Below, in pieces: positions 16,553 through 25,074 of a DNA stretch of 64,000 nucleotides. The DNA lies in contig NZ_MVID01000026.1 in assembly GCF_002086815.1 (NCBI RefSeq), positions 43,991 to 107,990 of the forward strand, in the 5' to 3' direction. Each line of letters opens with the position of its first letter. Position 1 is the first letter of the stretch. The DNA is from Mycolicibacterium parafortuitum. GTDB lineage: Bacteria; Actinomycetota; Actinomycetes; Mycobacteriales; Mycobacteriaceae. Below the pieces are notes generated by a model, which did not search any database, was not told where the DNA came from, and was given only the letters and a program-made list of their open reading frames with translations. A program made the position numbers and the translations under genes.

Positions 16553-17758
16553 ATGACAGTCCCGCATGATGTGTTCAGTCCGGCCAAGCTGGGTCCGCTG
16601 ACGCTGCGCAACCGCATCATCAAGGCCGCCACGTTCGAAGCCTCGACCCCCAACGCGCTGGTCACCGAGGATCTGATCACCTATCACCGACTGCCCGCCG
16701 CGGGCGGAGTGGGCATGACGACGGTCGCCTACTGTGCGGTGGCGCCGGGTGGCCGCACCGACGGCTGGCAGCTGTGGATGCGCCCGGAAGCCGTGCCGGG
16801 ACTGCGCCGGCTCACCGACGCCGTGCACGCCGAAGGCGCGGCGATCAGCGCGCAGATCGGCCACGCGGGCCCGGTCGCCAACGCCAGGACCAACAAGGCC
16901 ACGGCGCTGGCGCCGGTGCGGTTCTTCAACCCGCTGTCGATGCGGTTCGCGAAGAAGGCGACCGCGGACGACATCCGCGAGGTGACCGAGGCCCACGCGA
17001 ACGCGGCGCGGCTGGCCATCGACTCCGGCTTCGATGCGGTCGAGATCCATCTCGGCCACAACTACCTCGCTAGTTCGTTCCTGTCCCCGCTGATCAACCG
17101 GCGCACCGACGAGTTCGGCGGGTCGCTGTACAACCGTGCCAAGGTGGCCCGCGGGGCGGTGCTGGCGGTCAAGGAGGCGGTCGGCGACCAGATCGCGGTC
17201 ACCGCGAAGCTGAACATGTCCGATGGCGTGCGCGGCGGCATCCCGATCGAGGAGTCGCTGCAGACCGCGAAGTGGCTGGAGGAGGACGGCGGCCTCGACG
17301 CGATCGAGTTGACGGCAGGCAGCTCACTGCTCAACCCGATGTTCCTGTTCCGCGGCGACGCGCCGATCAAGGAGTTCGCCCGCAACTTCAAGCCCCCGCT
17401 GTCGTGGGGCATGCGGATGACCGGCAAGAAGTTCATGCGGGAGTACCCGTACGAAGAGGCCTACCTGATGCGCGACGCGAAGAAGTTCCGCGAGGAGCTG
17501 ACGCTGCCGATCATCCTGCTCGGCGGTATCACCAACCGCGAGACCATGGACCGCGCGATGGCCGAGGGCTTCGACTTCGTCGCGATGGGACGCGCACTGC
17601 TCGCCGAACCCGACCTGCTGAACCGGATCAAGGCCGACAGCAGCGTGAAGTCGATCTGCGACCACTGCAACCTGTGCATGCCGACGATCTACAACCACAC
17701 CTACTGTGTGCGCACCGGGATGCCGGGAACCCAGAAGCCGGTTAGTTCGGGCTTATGA
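16553..17758 (+). CDS. NADH:flavin oxidoreductase (old yellow enzyme family)
   Basis: A 401-residue FMN-dependent TIM-barrel oxidoreductase, equivalent to Rv3359. It begins VFSPAKLGPLTLRNRIIKAAT, and carries SAQIGHAGP, the FMN/substrate signature EIHLGHNYLASSFLSP, NRRTDEFGGS and GRALLAEPDL. The C-terminal CDHCNLCMPTIYNHTYC places Cys residues much like the [4Fe-4S] site of 2,4-dienoyl-CoA-reductase-type enzymes, yet the second flavin/NADPH domain of those enzymes is absent. Substrate is unknown; an enone or quinone is usual for the family. It starts 33 bases from divergent folD and overlaps the convergent TetR gene by 17 bases. Confidence 0.85.
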   Translation: MTVPHDVFSPAKLGPLTLRNRIIKAATFEASTPNALVTEDLITYHRLPAAGGVGMTTVAYCAVAPGGRTDGWQLWMRPEAVPGLRRLTDAVHAEGAAISAQIGHAGPVANARTNKATALAPVRFFNPLSMRFAKKATADDIREVTEAHANAARLAIDSGFDAVEIHLGHNYLASSFLSPLINRRTDEFGGSLYNRAKVARGAVLAVKEAVGDQIAVTAKLNMSDGVRGGIPIEESLQTAKWLEEDGGLDAIELTAGSSLLNPMFLFRGDAPIKEFARNFKPPLSWGMRMTGKKFMREYPYEEAYLMRDAKKFREELTLPIILLGGITNRETMDRAMAEGFDFVAMGRALLAEPDLLNRIKADSSVKSICDHCNLCMPTIYNHTYCVRTGMPGTQKPVSSGL

Positions 17759-18305
17759 GTGCCCTGGCGCAGTCGACGACGATGTCGTCGGCGCCGGCCG
17801 GGATGGCCTGACGCGCCCGGAAGTGGCGCCGCGCGATCGCCGTGGGCACATCCATGATCGCGGCGGTGACCCGGCCGTTGTCGTCGGACAGGTCGGAGAG
17901 CACCTTGCGCAACTTGCGCTGCAAGCGTTTCCGGCGTGCGGCGATGGAGTCGGGCCACTCCCCCATCCCGAGTTCGTGCGGGCCGGCGAGCAGCACGTGC
18001 GCTTCGACCGGGTTCTCGCGGCACCATTGCAGGACGCGCAAAGCCCCGTCGACACAGCGTTGCTGCGGGTCGCCGTCGCTGGACAGCGCGTCGAGCACCT
18101 TCTCCTGGAATCGTTCCTCGGTGCGCACCCACAGCTCACCGCAGAGCGCCGCGCGCGTCGGGAACCGGTGATAGACCGAGCCGCTGGGCGCACCGGTGTT
18201 GCGAGCCACCGCCGACATCGTCACGGCCGCAGGCCCTTCGGCGGCGAGCAGTTCCGCGGCGGTATCAAGCAGGACATCGACGGTGTATCGGGCAGGCCGC
18301 GGCAT
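17742..18305 (-). CDS. TetR-family transcription regulator
   Basis: A 187-residue repressor-type protein. The N-terminal helix-turn-helix reads TVDVLLDTAAELLAAEGPAAVTMSAVARNTGAPSGS with VYHRFPTRAAL, the TetR hallmark. The C-terminal ligand domain is variable and gives no clue to the inducer. ATG 18305 has GGTGGAG upstream. A 7-bp inverted repeat (18304-18329) covers its own start codon and is a likely autoregulatory operator. Targets could include the FHA-ABC exporter on the other side of the 308-base intergenic region. Confidence 0.88.
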   Translation of the reverse strand: MPRPARYTVDVLLDTAAELLAAEGPAAVTMSAVARNTGAPSGSVYHRFPTRAALCGELWVRTEERFQEKVLDALSSDGDPQQRCVDGALRVLQWCRENPVEAHVLLAGPHELGMGEWPDSIAARRKRLQRKLRKVLSDLSDDNGRVTAAIMDVPTAIARRHFRARQAIPAGADDIVVDCARALISPN

Positions 18306-18329
18306 TTCTCCACCATAAAATAGAGAAAT
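18304..18329. promoter_or_regulatory. Inverted repeat at TetR start, candidate operator
   Basis: ATTTCTC (18304-18310) and GAGAAAT (18323-18329) form perfect 7-bp arms 12 bases apart in an AT-rich stretch, unlike the surrounding GC-rich DNA. The left arm covers the TetR start codon. TetR proteins often bind such sites to repress themselves. Confidence 0.5.
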
Positions 18330-18613
18330 TCATCTAAAATGCGTCGCCCCCGCCGACCGGCCGCCGAACACCGTGCCCACCGATGCCAGCGGCACGCGAT
18401 ATCCGGTGCTCTCGCAGTCTTTTTCGACGTCACCACAGGCACACGCGCAACCTGGTCACCGGCACCGGTACAGCATGGGCGTGTCGCACCGTGAAGCACA
18501 GCCAGATAACGGCGGCGCAACAGATCGCCTACACCATCAGGCGGCGACGTCACGGAAACCCGGCTACCGTTAGAGTTGGGCGCGATGTTTAATGTCGCCG
18601 CCGGAGCGGCTCC
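18330..18613. other. Intergenic region upstream of the FHA-ABC exporter
   Basis: No convincing gene is seen in these 284 bases. TTAGAGT near 18569 resembles a -10 element for the downstream gene, and GGAG near 18603 is its ribosome binding site. Short open frames on the plus strand (18373-18592) lack ribosome binding sites and mycobacterial codon bias. Confidence 0.4.
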
Positions 18614-21205
18614 GTGACCCGCCCAGGATCCCCTGCCCTGACCGTTCGCTACGACGGATCCACCCACACGTTCGCGGCAGGCAACGACGTCGTCGTCGGC
18701 CGGGATCTGCGGGCCGACGTCCGGATCGCCCACCCGTTGATCTCGCGCGCGCACCTCGTGCTGCGCTTCGATCAGGGCCGGTGGATCGCGATCGACAACG
18801 GCAGCCTCAACGGCATGTACGTCAACGGCAGGCGGGTGCCTGCCGTTGACATCAACGACGGCGGGCAACTGCACATCGGTAATCCCGACGGACCGCTGCT
18901 GACCTTCGAGGTGGGCCGCCACCAGGGATCGGCGGGCACCCCGCCGACGACCGCGATGCCCGCGGCGCCCCGCCCGACCGGGCGTCCCCCGGTCCAGCGC
19001 CCGCAGACCGGACCGTCCAGCGGCCCGTACCAGCGGCCGCACACGTCGGCGACGTACCCGGCGCCGCCGGTGCCCCCGCCGCCGGTCGCGCCGCCGCACA
19101 CCGCTCCGTCGCGGCCCGCCCCGGCCCCGCAGCCCATCTCGTCGCCGTCGATGGATCCGGTCACCGTGATGGGGCCCGCGGCCGCGCCCCGCTCGGGCGG
19201 CGGCGACAACATCGCGACGAGCATGTTGCGCATCCTGCGACCCGGCAAGCCCGCCGACGCGCCCGCCGGATCCATCAAGATCGGTCGCGCCAGCGACAAC
19301 GACATCGTCATCCCCGACGTGCTGGCCTCACGCCACCACGCGACACTGATCCCGACGCCCGCCGGCGCCGAGATCCGCGACAACCGCAGCATCAACGGCA
19401 CGTTCGTCAACGGGTCGCGGGTCGACAGCGCGATGCTCAACGAGGGTGACACCGTCACGATCGGCAACGTCGACCTGCTGTTCCGCGACGGAACGCTGGT
19501 GCGCCGCACCGAGACCGCGGCGGCGACCGCGACCGGCGGCCTCGACGTGCACGGCGTCACGTGGACCATCGAGAACAACAAGACGCTGCTCGACAACATC
19601 TCGATGTCGGCGCGGCCCGGCACGCTGACCGCGGTGATCGGCCCGTCGGGCGCGGGCAAGTCGACGTTCGCCCGGCTGGTCGCCGGCTACACCCACCCCA
19701 CCACGGGGCAGGTGTCGTTCGAGGGCCACGACGTGCATGCCGAGTACGCGTCGCTGCGCTCCCGGATCGGGATGGTGCCGCAGGACGACGTGGTGCACGG
19801 CCAGCTGACGGTGCGCCAGGCGCTGATGTACGCCGCCGAGCTGCGGCTGCCGCCGGACACCACCAAGGCCGACCGTGAGAAGGTCGTCAACGAGGTGCTC
19901 GAAGAGCTCGAGATGACCAAGCACCTCGACACCCGCGTCGACAAGCTCTCCGGTGGTCAGCGCAAGCGCGCCTCGGTCGCCCTCGAGCTTCTGACCGGCC
20001 CGTCGCTGCTGATCCTCGACGAGCCCACCTCGGGTCTGGACCCGGCGCTGGACCGGCAGGTCATGACGATGCTGCGCCAGCTCGCCGACGCGGGCCGCGT
20101 CGTGCTCGTGGTGACCCACTCACTGACCTACCTCGACGTGTGCGACCAGGTGCTGCTGCTGGCGCCGGGCGGTAAGACCGCGTTCTACGGCCCGCCCAGC
20201 CAGATCGGCCCGGCGATGGGCACCACGAACTGGGCCGACATCTTCAGCTCCGTCGCCGGCGATCCCGAGGCGGCGGCTGCGCGGTACCTGGCCCAGCACG
20301 GGCCGCCGCCGCCCCAGCCCGCAGCGCTCACCCCGTCCGAACTCGGCAACCCGACCCGGACCAGCCTGCGACGGCAGCTCTCGACGATCGCGCGCCGCCA
20401 GATCCGGCTGGTCATCTCCGACCGCGGGTACTTCGCGTTCCTGATGCTGCTGCCGTTCATCATGGGCGTGCTGTCGCTGTCGGTGCCCGGCGATGTCGGA
20501 TTCGGCGTCCCGAAGACCGCGATGGAGGGCGGCGAGGCACCCAACGAACCGGGCCAGATCCTGGTCATGCTCAACGTCGGCGCGATCTTCATGGGCACCG
20601 CGCTGACGATCCGTGCCCTGATCAGCGAGCGCGCGATCTTCCGCCGGGAACAGGCCGTCGGCCTGTCCACGTCGGCCTACCTGCTGGCCAAGGTGGTGGT
20701 GTTCACCGCGTTCGCGATCGTGCAGGCCGCGATCGTCACGTCGATCGCGATCCTTGGCAAGGGCTGGGGGCCGGGCGCGGTCGACAGCGGCGCGGTGCTC
20801 GGCAACCGCAGCATCGAGTTGTTCCTCGATATCGCGGTGACGTGTGTGGCCGCGGCGATGGTCGGTCTCGCACTGTCGGCGCTGGCCAAGTCCGCTGAGC
20901 AGATCATGCCGCTGCTCGTGGTCGCGATCATGAGCCAGTTGGTGTTCTCCGGCGGCATGATCCCGGTGACCGACCGCATTGTGCTGGACCAGATGTCGTG
21001 GTTCACCCCGGCCCGCTGGGGCTTCGCCGCGTCGGCGTCGACCGTCGACCTGATCCGGCTGGTGCCCGGACCGCTGACCCCGCAGGACCGGCACTGGGAG
21101 CACACCTCCGGGGCCTGGCTGTTCGACATGGGGATGCTGGTGTTGATCAGCGTGGCCTACCTCGGCTTCGTGCGCTGGCGGATCCGGCTTAAATCAGCTG
21201 GCTGA
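18614..21205 (+). CDS. FHA-domain ABC exporter (Rv1747-like)
   Basis: The 863-residue protein joins two forkhead-associated domains to an ABC-2-type half transporter, the architecture of M. tuberculosis Rv1747 (865 residues). FHA1 (about 15-90) has GRDLRADVRIAHPLISRAH and NGSLNGMYVNG; FHA2 (about 215-290) has GRASDNDIVI, ASRHHA and NGTFVNG. Both keep the phosphothreonine-binding Arg/Ser/Asn pattern. A Pro/Thr-rich linker (about 105-195) lies between. The ATPase has Walker A GPSGAGKST (about 343-351), signature LSGGQRKR (about 445) and Walker B LLILDEPTSGLD (about 464). About six membrane helices follow 600. Rv1747 is phosphorylated by PknF and has been linked to export of phosphatidylinositol mannosides; here no kinase gene is adjacent. 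Confidence 0.92.
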   Translation: MTRPGSPALTVRYDGSTHTFAAGNDVVVGRDLRADVRIAHPLISRAHLVLRFDQGRWIAIDNGSLNGMYVNGRRVPAVDINDGGQLHIGNPDGPLLTFEVGRHQGSAGTPPTTAMPAAPRPTGRPPVQRPQTGPSSGPYQRPHTSATYPAPPVPPPPVAPPHTAPSRPAPAPQPISSPSMDPVTVMGPAAAPRSGGGDNIATSMLRILRPGKPADAPAGSIKIGRASDNDIVIPDVLASRHHATLIPTPAGAEIRDNRSINGTFVNGSRVDSAMLNEGDTVTIGNVDLLFRDGTLVRRTETAAATATGGLDVHGVTWTIENNKTLLDNISMSARPGTLTAVIGPSGAGKSTFARLVAGYTHPTTGQVSFEGHDVHAEYASLRSRIGMVPQDDVVHGQLTVRQALMYAAELRLPPDTTKADREKVVNEVLEELEMTKHLDTRVDKLSGGQRKRASVALELLTGPSLLILDEPTSGLDPALDRQVMTMLRQLADAGRVVLVVTHSLTYLDVCDQVLLLAPGGKTAFYGPPSQIGPAMGTTNWADIFSSVAGDPEAAAARYLAQHGPPPPQPAALTPSELGNPTRTSLRRQLSTIARRQIRLVISDRGYFAFLMLLPFIMGVLSLSVPGDVGFGVPKTAMEGGEAPNEPGQILVMLNVGAIFMGTALTIRALISERAIFRREQAVGLSTSAYLLAKVVVFTAFAIVQAAIVTSIAILGKGWGPGAVDSGAVLGNRSIELFLDIAVTCVAAAMVGLALSALAKSAEQIMPLLVVAIMSQLVFSGGMIPVTDRIVLDQMSWFTPARWGFAASASTVDLIRLVPGPLTPQDRHWEHTSGAWLFDMGMLVLISVAYLGFVRWRIRLKSAG

Positions 21206-21277
21206 AATGGCTGATTCCGTCGGCAGTTTCCGCTGACTTCCGTACGCTCGGCCCTCGGGGATGTAGGGGGGATCGAG

Positions 21278-21847
21278 TTGTCGGACACCGACGGGTCGCA
21301 GCGCGCAGCCGCCATCGAAGCGGCGCTGGAGGAAGTGCAGCACTGGGGCGTGGACCGCTTCCGCCTCGAAGGGGTGGCGCTGCGCGCCAAGCTCAGTCCC
21401 GACTACCTCCGTCAGACATGGGGCAGCGAAGAGGAACTGATCGCCGAAGCGCTGATGAGCTACAGCCGGACGATGATCGAATTGCCCGACACCGGTTCCC
21501 TGCACGGCGACCTGACCGCTCTCGCGCTGGCTCTGGCCGGGTACCTGAACGAGCCGATGGGGCGGCGCATCTCGCGCATGCTGGTGATCGACAGCAAGGC
21601 CGAGGCCGTCGATCCGAGCACCCGGGGCCGGTTCTGGACGGTGCGGCGGGAGATGGTCGAAGCGATCTTCCGCCGCGCCGCCGAACGGGGTGAGCTGCGC
21701 GACGATGTGAAACCCGTCGTCGCGCTGCAGCTGCTCACCTCGCCGCTGCACACCTACGCGCTGTACTCCAACGACACGATCGGTCCCGAGTACTGCCGCA
21801 TCATCGCGAATCTGGTGACGCGTGCGGTCGGTACGGGCGTGCCCTGA
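21278..21847 (+). CDS. TetR-like transcription regulator
   Basis: A 189-residue protein with an N-terminal TetR-type helix-turn-helix: AAIEAALEEVQHWGVDRFRLEGVALRAKLSPDYLRQTWGSEEEL, divergent from consensus but correctly spaced. The start is a TTG at 21278 behind a strong AGGGGGG ribosome binding site. The C-terminal domain (ALALAGYLNEPMGRRISRML and onward) resembles regulators with a TetR_C domain. It lies 72 bases after the exporter and is convergent, seven bases apart, with the flavohemoglobin gene. It may regulate the exporter; no operator was identified. Confidence 0.8.
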   Translation: MSDTDGSQRAAAIEAALEEVQHWGVDRFRLEGVALRAKLSPDYLRQTWGSEEELIAEALMSYSRTMIELPDTGSLHGDLTALALALAGYLNEPMGRRISRMLVIDSKAEAVDPSTRGRFWTVRREMVEAIFRRAAERGELRDDVKPVVALQLLTSPLHTYALYSNDTIGPEYCRIIANLVTRAVGTGVP

Positions 21848-21854
21848 CCGCCGG

Positions 21855-23084
21855 TCAGCCCAGCAGCCAGTCGTTGGGCGAGAACAGCTCGCAATGCACC
21901 CGCTCGGCGGGCACGCCCCGCTCGGCGAGCTGAGCCCGCACCGCCTGCGCGAAACCGTTGCTGCCGCACAGGTACACGTGCCCGTCGGCGGGCAGCGCGA
22001 TGCCTGCGAGGTTCATCAGGCCGGCGTGCGCACCGGACAGCCCGGCGGTCACCCCGTCCTCGTACCAGAGGTCCAGACGCGCGTTGGGCATCGCCTCGGT
22101 CAGCTCGGCCTGACGCTCCCGCAGCGGATGCGCCTGATCGCTGCGGTCGGCGTGCAGCACGTGCACGACCGTCTGGGGCGCCGCCGCGGCCAGGTGCTCC
22201 AGGATGCCGACCATCGGGGTGACGCCGATGCCCGCCGAGATCAGCACCACCGGGGCGCCGCCGTCGGGAGCCGGCAGATCACCGAACGGCACCGTGACGT
22301 CGAGGATGTCGCCGACGCACAGGTTGGCCGCGATCCACGACGACACCTCACCGGCGGGTTGGTCGGTGCCCGCGGCGACGGGCTTGACCGCGAATGTGAG
22401 CTCGTCGGACCCGGGAACGTTGACGAGGCTGTACTGGCGCAGCTGGCGGGCGCCGTCGGGCAGCGTCACGCCCACCGAGACGTACTGGGCGGGAAGCACG
22501 TTGACGAACGGCTTACCCTCGGGACGCACGGTGATCAACACCGCGCCGGACGGGTCGTCGACCCGGGACACCACGGTGGCCCGCCGGTACACGTCACCGT
22601 CGGCGACGCCGGCCGCGCGGTACAGGTCACGCTCCAGCGCGATCAGCGTGTCGGCCATGATCCAGAACACCCGGTCCCACGCGGCCGCCACGTCGGCGGT
22701 CACGGTGTCGGCACCGAGCACCTCCACGATCGCGGCGAACAGATGCTCGTGCACGATCGGGTACTGGTCAGCGGTGACACCGAGCGACGCGTGCTTGTGC
22801 CCGATACGCGAGAGCAGTTCGGCCGGGTGCGGCAACTGCGGGTCCACGAGGTGGGCGGCGAACGTCGCGATCGACGCCGCGAGCGCGCGCTGCTGGGCGC
22901 CCTGGGCCTGGTTGCCGCGGTTGAACAGGTTGCGCAGCAGTTCGGGGTGCGCGCCGAACATGCGGCGGTAGAACTCCGTGGTGATCTCGTCGATGTGGGC
23001 ACCGACCAACGGCAGTGTCGCGGAGATCGTCTGTGCGTAGGCCGGTTCCAGTTCGGCGGGGGCTGCGGCGACGGTGGCGGTCAT
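21855..23084 (-). CDS. hmp: Flavohemoglobin (nitric oxide dioxygenase)
   Basis: A 409-residue flavohemoprotein with an N-terminal globin domain (1-about 145) and a ferredoxin-reductase module. The heme-binding proximal His is His98 in IGHKHASLG. The FAD site is RQYSLVN, the NAD(P) site GIGVTPMVGILEHL, and the C-terminal CELFSPNDW closes the module. It converts NO and O2 to nitrate using NAD(P)H and protects against nitrosative stress. ATG 23084 has AAAGGA upstream; an ATG five codons earlier overlaps that site. The 125-base upstream region holds an AT-rich AAAAAATTAG stretch but I could not assign a known NO-regulator site. Confidence 0.92.
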   Translation of the reverse strand: MTATVAAAPAELEPAYAQTISATLPLVGAHIDEITTEFYRRMFGAHPELLRNLFNRGNQAQGAQQRALAASIATFAAHLVDPQLPHPAELLSRIGHKHASLGVTADQYPIVHEHLFAAIVEVLGADTVTADVAAAWDRVFWIMADTLIALERDLYRAAGVADGDVYRRATVVSRVDDPSGAVLITVRPEGKPFVNVLPAQYVSVGVTLPDGARQLRQYSLVNVPGSDELTFAVKPVAAGTDQPAGEVSSWIAANLCVGDILDVTVPFGDLPAPDGGAPVVLISAGIGVTPMVGILEHLAAAAPQTVVHVLHADRSDQAHPLRERQAELTEAMPNARLDLWYEDGVTAGLSGAHAGLMNLAGIALPADGHVYLCGSNGFAQAVRAQLAERGVPAERVHCELFSPNDWLLG

Positions 23085-23209
23085 CGAGGGTCCTTTCATT
23101 TGACGGCTGCCACCGACGCTAATTTTTTGCGCATCGACAAAGCGACTTTTCCGGCTATGCGGTCAAACACCCTTCCCCGTGCGGTTTTTTGACCAGCGCC
23201 GACGCGTTT

Positions 23210-23770
23210 TCAGCCGCCGATATCGAGGCCGTGGGCGGCGGCGAACCTGATGGCCTGCTCGATGTCGACCTTGGCTGCGCGCAGCTTCGCGGTCGTCCAG
23301 AACGTCGGGTCGACCCGCGCGCCGCGCAGGTCGGCGCCGTCGAATCGGGCGTTCTGCACACGGGCACCGGACAGGTCGGCCCGCGCCAGCACCGCCTCGC
23401 GCAGATCCGCGCCCACCAGGCTGGTCTCCCGCAACCGGCAATCCGACAGGTCGGTCTTGCGCAGGTCCATACCGCCGAGCACCGCGAGGGTGAAGTCCAC
23501 CTCGACCAGCGTCAGCGGCCGCATCCGGCACTCGACGAACGTCGAGCCGAGGAAACTGCAGTGCCGGAAAGTGCTGTGCCACAACGATGTCCGACGGAAC
23601 GTACAGTTGCGGAACGCCGAGCCGGTGTGCTCGGAGTCGGACAGGTCGGCACCGGTGAAGTCGCACTCGGTGTAGACCACCCGCTCGGTGCGCAGCCCGC
23701 TCAGATCCTCGTCGCGGAAATCGTGACCGTGGAACTCCCGGTCGGCCTCATGGGCGTGTTCGACGGTCAC
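23210..23770 (-). CDS. mfpA: Pentapeptide-repeat protein MfpA (gyrase-binding)
   Basis: A 186-residue right-handed beta-helix protein built from pentapeptide repeats of the A(D/N)LXX type, for example CDFTGADLSDSEHTGSAFRN and later LVGADLREAVLARADLSGAR. MfpA mimics the size and charge of B-form DNA, binds DNA gyrase and lowers fluoroquinolone susceptibility (established for M. tuberculosis and M. smegmatis MfpA, 183 and 192 residues). GTG at 23770 lies two bases after the stop of the GTPase gene MfpB, so it is the last gene of a five-gene operon. Length and C-terminus (FAAAHGLDIGG) fit the family. Confidence 0.92.
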   Translation of the reverse strand: MTVEHAHEADREFHGHDFRDEDLSGLRTERVVYTECDFTGADLSDSEHTGSAFRNCTFRRTSLWHSTFRHCSFLGSTFVECRMRPLTLVEVDFTLAVLGGMDLRKTDLSDCRLRETSLVGADLREAVLARADLSGARVQNARFDGADLRGARVDPTFWTTAKLRAAKVDIEQAIRFAAAHGLDIGG

Positions 23771-23772
23771 CG

Positions 23773-24345
23773 TTATCCCGTCGGCGCCAGCCGGCTCAGC
23801 GCGTACTCGGTGACGGCGATCAGCGCCGTCTTGGCCGACTCGCGGTCGCGGGCGTCGACGGCGATCAGCGGCACGTGCTGCGGCAGTGCCAGCGCGCTGC
23901 GCACCGATCCCAGCGGATACCGCGGCGCGCCGTCGAAGTCGTTGACCGCGACCACGAACGGCAGCCCGCGCGCCTCGAAGAAGTCGACGGTGGCGAAGCT
24001 GTCCTCCAACCGGCGCACGTCGACGAGGATGACCGCGCCGATCGCACCGCGGATCAGGTCGTCCCACATGAACCAGAACCGGCGCTGTCCGGGTGTACCG
24101 AACAGGTACAGCACCAGATCGTCGGCCAGGCTGATGCGCCCGAAGTCCATCGCGACGGTCGTGGTCGTCTTGTCCGGAGTCGCGTGGAGGCCGTCGACGC
24201 CGGCCGAGGCTCCGGTGACCAACGCCTCGGTGCGCAGCGGAACGATCTCTGACACCGCCCCGACGAAGGTCGTCTTGCCGGCGCCGAACCCGCCGGAGAT
24301 CACGATCTTCGTCGACGCCCGCCCGTCAGAGTGCCCTGAGGCCAC
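23773..24345 (-). CDS. mfpB: Small Ras-like GTPase MfpB (conservon type)
   Basis: A 190-residue GTP-binding protein of the conservon (CvnD) family. The P-loop is GGFGAGKTTFVG near residue 15, switch region GRISLADDLVLYLFGTPGQRRF with the G3 FGTPGQ motif, and VAVNDFDGA takes the place of the G4 NKxD motif. In M. smegmatis MfpB in its GTP state has been reported to modulate MfpA action on gyrase. GTG start at 24345 overlaps the 3' end of mfpC by 20 bases, indicating tight coupling. Confidence 0.9.
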   Translation of the reverse strand: MASGHSDGRASTKIVISGGFGAGKTTFVGAVSEIVPLRTEALVTGASAGVDGLHATPDKTTTTVAMDFGRISLADDLVLYLFGTPGQRRFWFMWDDLIRGAIGAVILVDVRRLEDSFATVDFFEARGLPFVVAVNDFDGAPRYPLGSVRSALALPQHVPLIAVDARDRESAKTALIAVTEYALSRLAPTG

Positions 24346-24670
24346 GCAGTGTCCTTCCGATCAGTTCTCGTCGTTCGTCGGCTGTCGCGGCCGCGCCCAG
24401 GGTCGCATGCACCCGCAGATAACCCTGCACCACCAGGTCCCCGACGAGTACCCGCGCCACGCCGAGCGGAACACCGAGATGCGCCGCAATCTCGGCCACC
24501 GAGGGGCGCCGGTCACACAACACCAGGATCCGGGCGCGCATGTCGTGGCCCGGCCAGTTCGCCGCGGGCGCGGTCGCCGCGACACCGACAGGCGCCTCCC
24601 ACGGCAACGCCACCTCGGTGTCGGTGCGCCCGGCGGTAAGCGTGTACGGGCGTACCAGCGGCGGTGTCAC
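24326..24670 (-). CDS. mfpC: DUF742 protein MfpC
   Basis: A 114-residue DUF742 protein, the third member of the conservon. The family pattern is LVRPYTLTAGRT near the start, then a winged-helix-like segment PSVAEIAAHLGVPLGVARVLVGDLV and YLRVHATL. It starts with GTG at 24670 overlapping the mfpD stop (GTGA) and ends inside mfpB. DUF742 proteins work with the neighbouring sensor kinase-like protein, roadblock protein and GTPase, presumably in one complex; a specific activity is not established. Confidence 0.88.
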   Translation of the reverse strand: MTPPLVRPYTLTAGRTDTEVALPWEAPVGVAATAPAANWPGHDMRARILVLCDRRPSVAEIAAHLGVPLGVARVLVGDLVVQGYLRVHATLGAAATADERRELIGRTLRGLRAL

Positions 24671-25074
24671 GGATGCCCGGCGGTGCGCCGCGGCGACTGC
24701 ACGACCGCGCCGACGCGTTCCACGAGGACGGCCATCTCGTAACCGATCTGCCCGATGTCGCAGTTGCGGGCCGCCAGGGTCGCGAGGTTGGACCCGTCGC
24801 CGACGCGCATCAGCACTAGATAGCCACCCTCCATCTCCACGACGCACTGCAGCACGTGGCCGCCGTCGAGCAGCTGCGCGGCCCCGATCGACAGGCTCGC
24901 CAGCCCCGACGCGACGGCGGCGAGTTGGTCGGCCCGCTCTCCCGGGAGGTGCTCGCTGGCGGCCATCAGCAGCCCGTCGGCCGACACCAGGATCGCGTGC
25001 GACACCCCCGGGACCTCCCGGGCGAACTTCGCCACCAGCCAGTCCAGCGACGAGCGCTGATTCGGTGTCGTCAT
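24667..25074 (-). CDS. mfpD: Roadblock/LC7 protein MfpD
   Basis: A 135-residue roadblock/LC7-domain protein (Rv3364c equivalent), expected to regulate the small GTPase. The core VPGVSHAILVSADGLLMAAS followed by ADQLAAVASGLASLSIGAAQLL is diagnostic. The start overlaps the mfpE stop (ATGA) and its stop overlaps mfpC. The M. tuberculosis homologue has been reported to interact with host cathepsin G; that has no bearing that can be read from sequence here. Confidence 0.9.
   Translation of the reverse strand: MTTPNQRSSLDWLVAKFAREVPGVSHAILVSADGLLMAASEHLPGERADQLAAVASGLASLSIGAAQLLDGGHVLQCVVEMEGGYLVLMRVGDGSNLATLAARNCDIGQIGYEMAVLVERVGAVVQSPRRTAGHP

Noticed and set aside
23085..23209. Possible NO-responsive operator upstream of hmp
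   Set aside because: AT-rich dyad-like sequence is present, but it does not match a site pattern that I can name.
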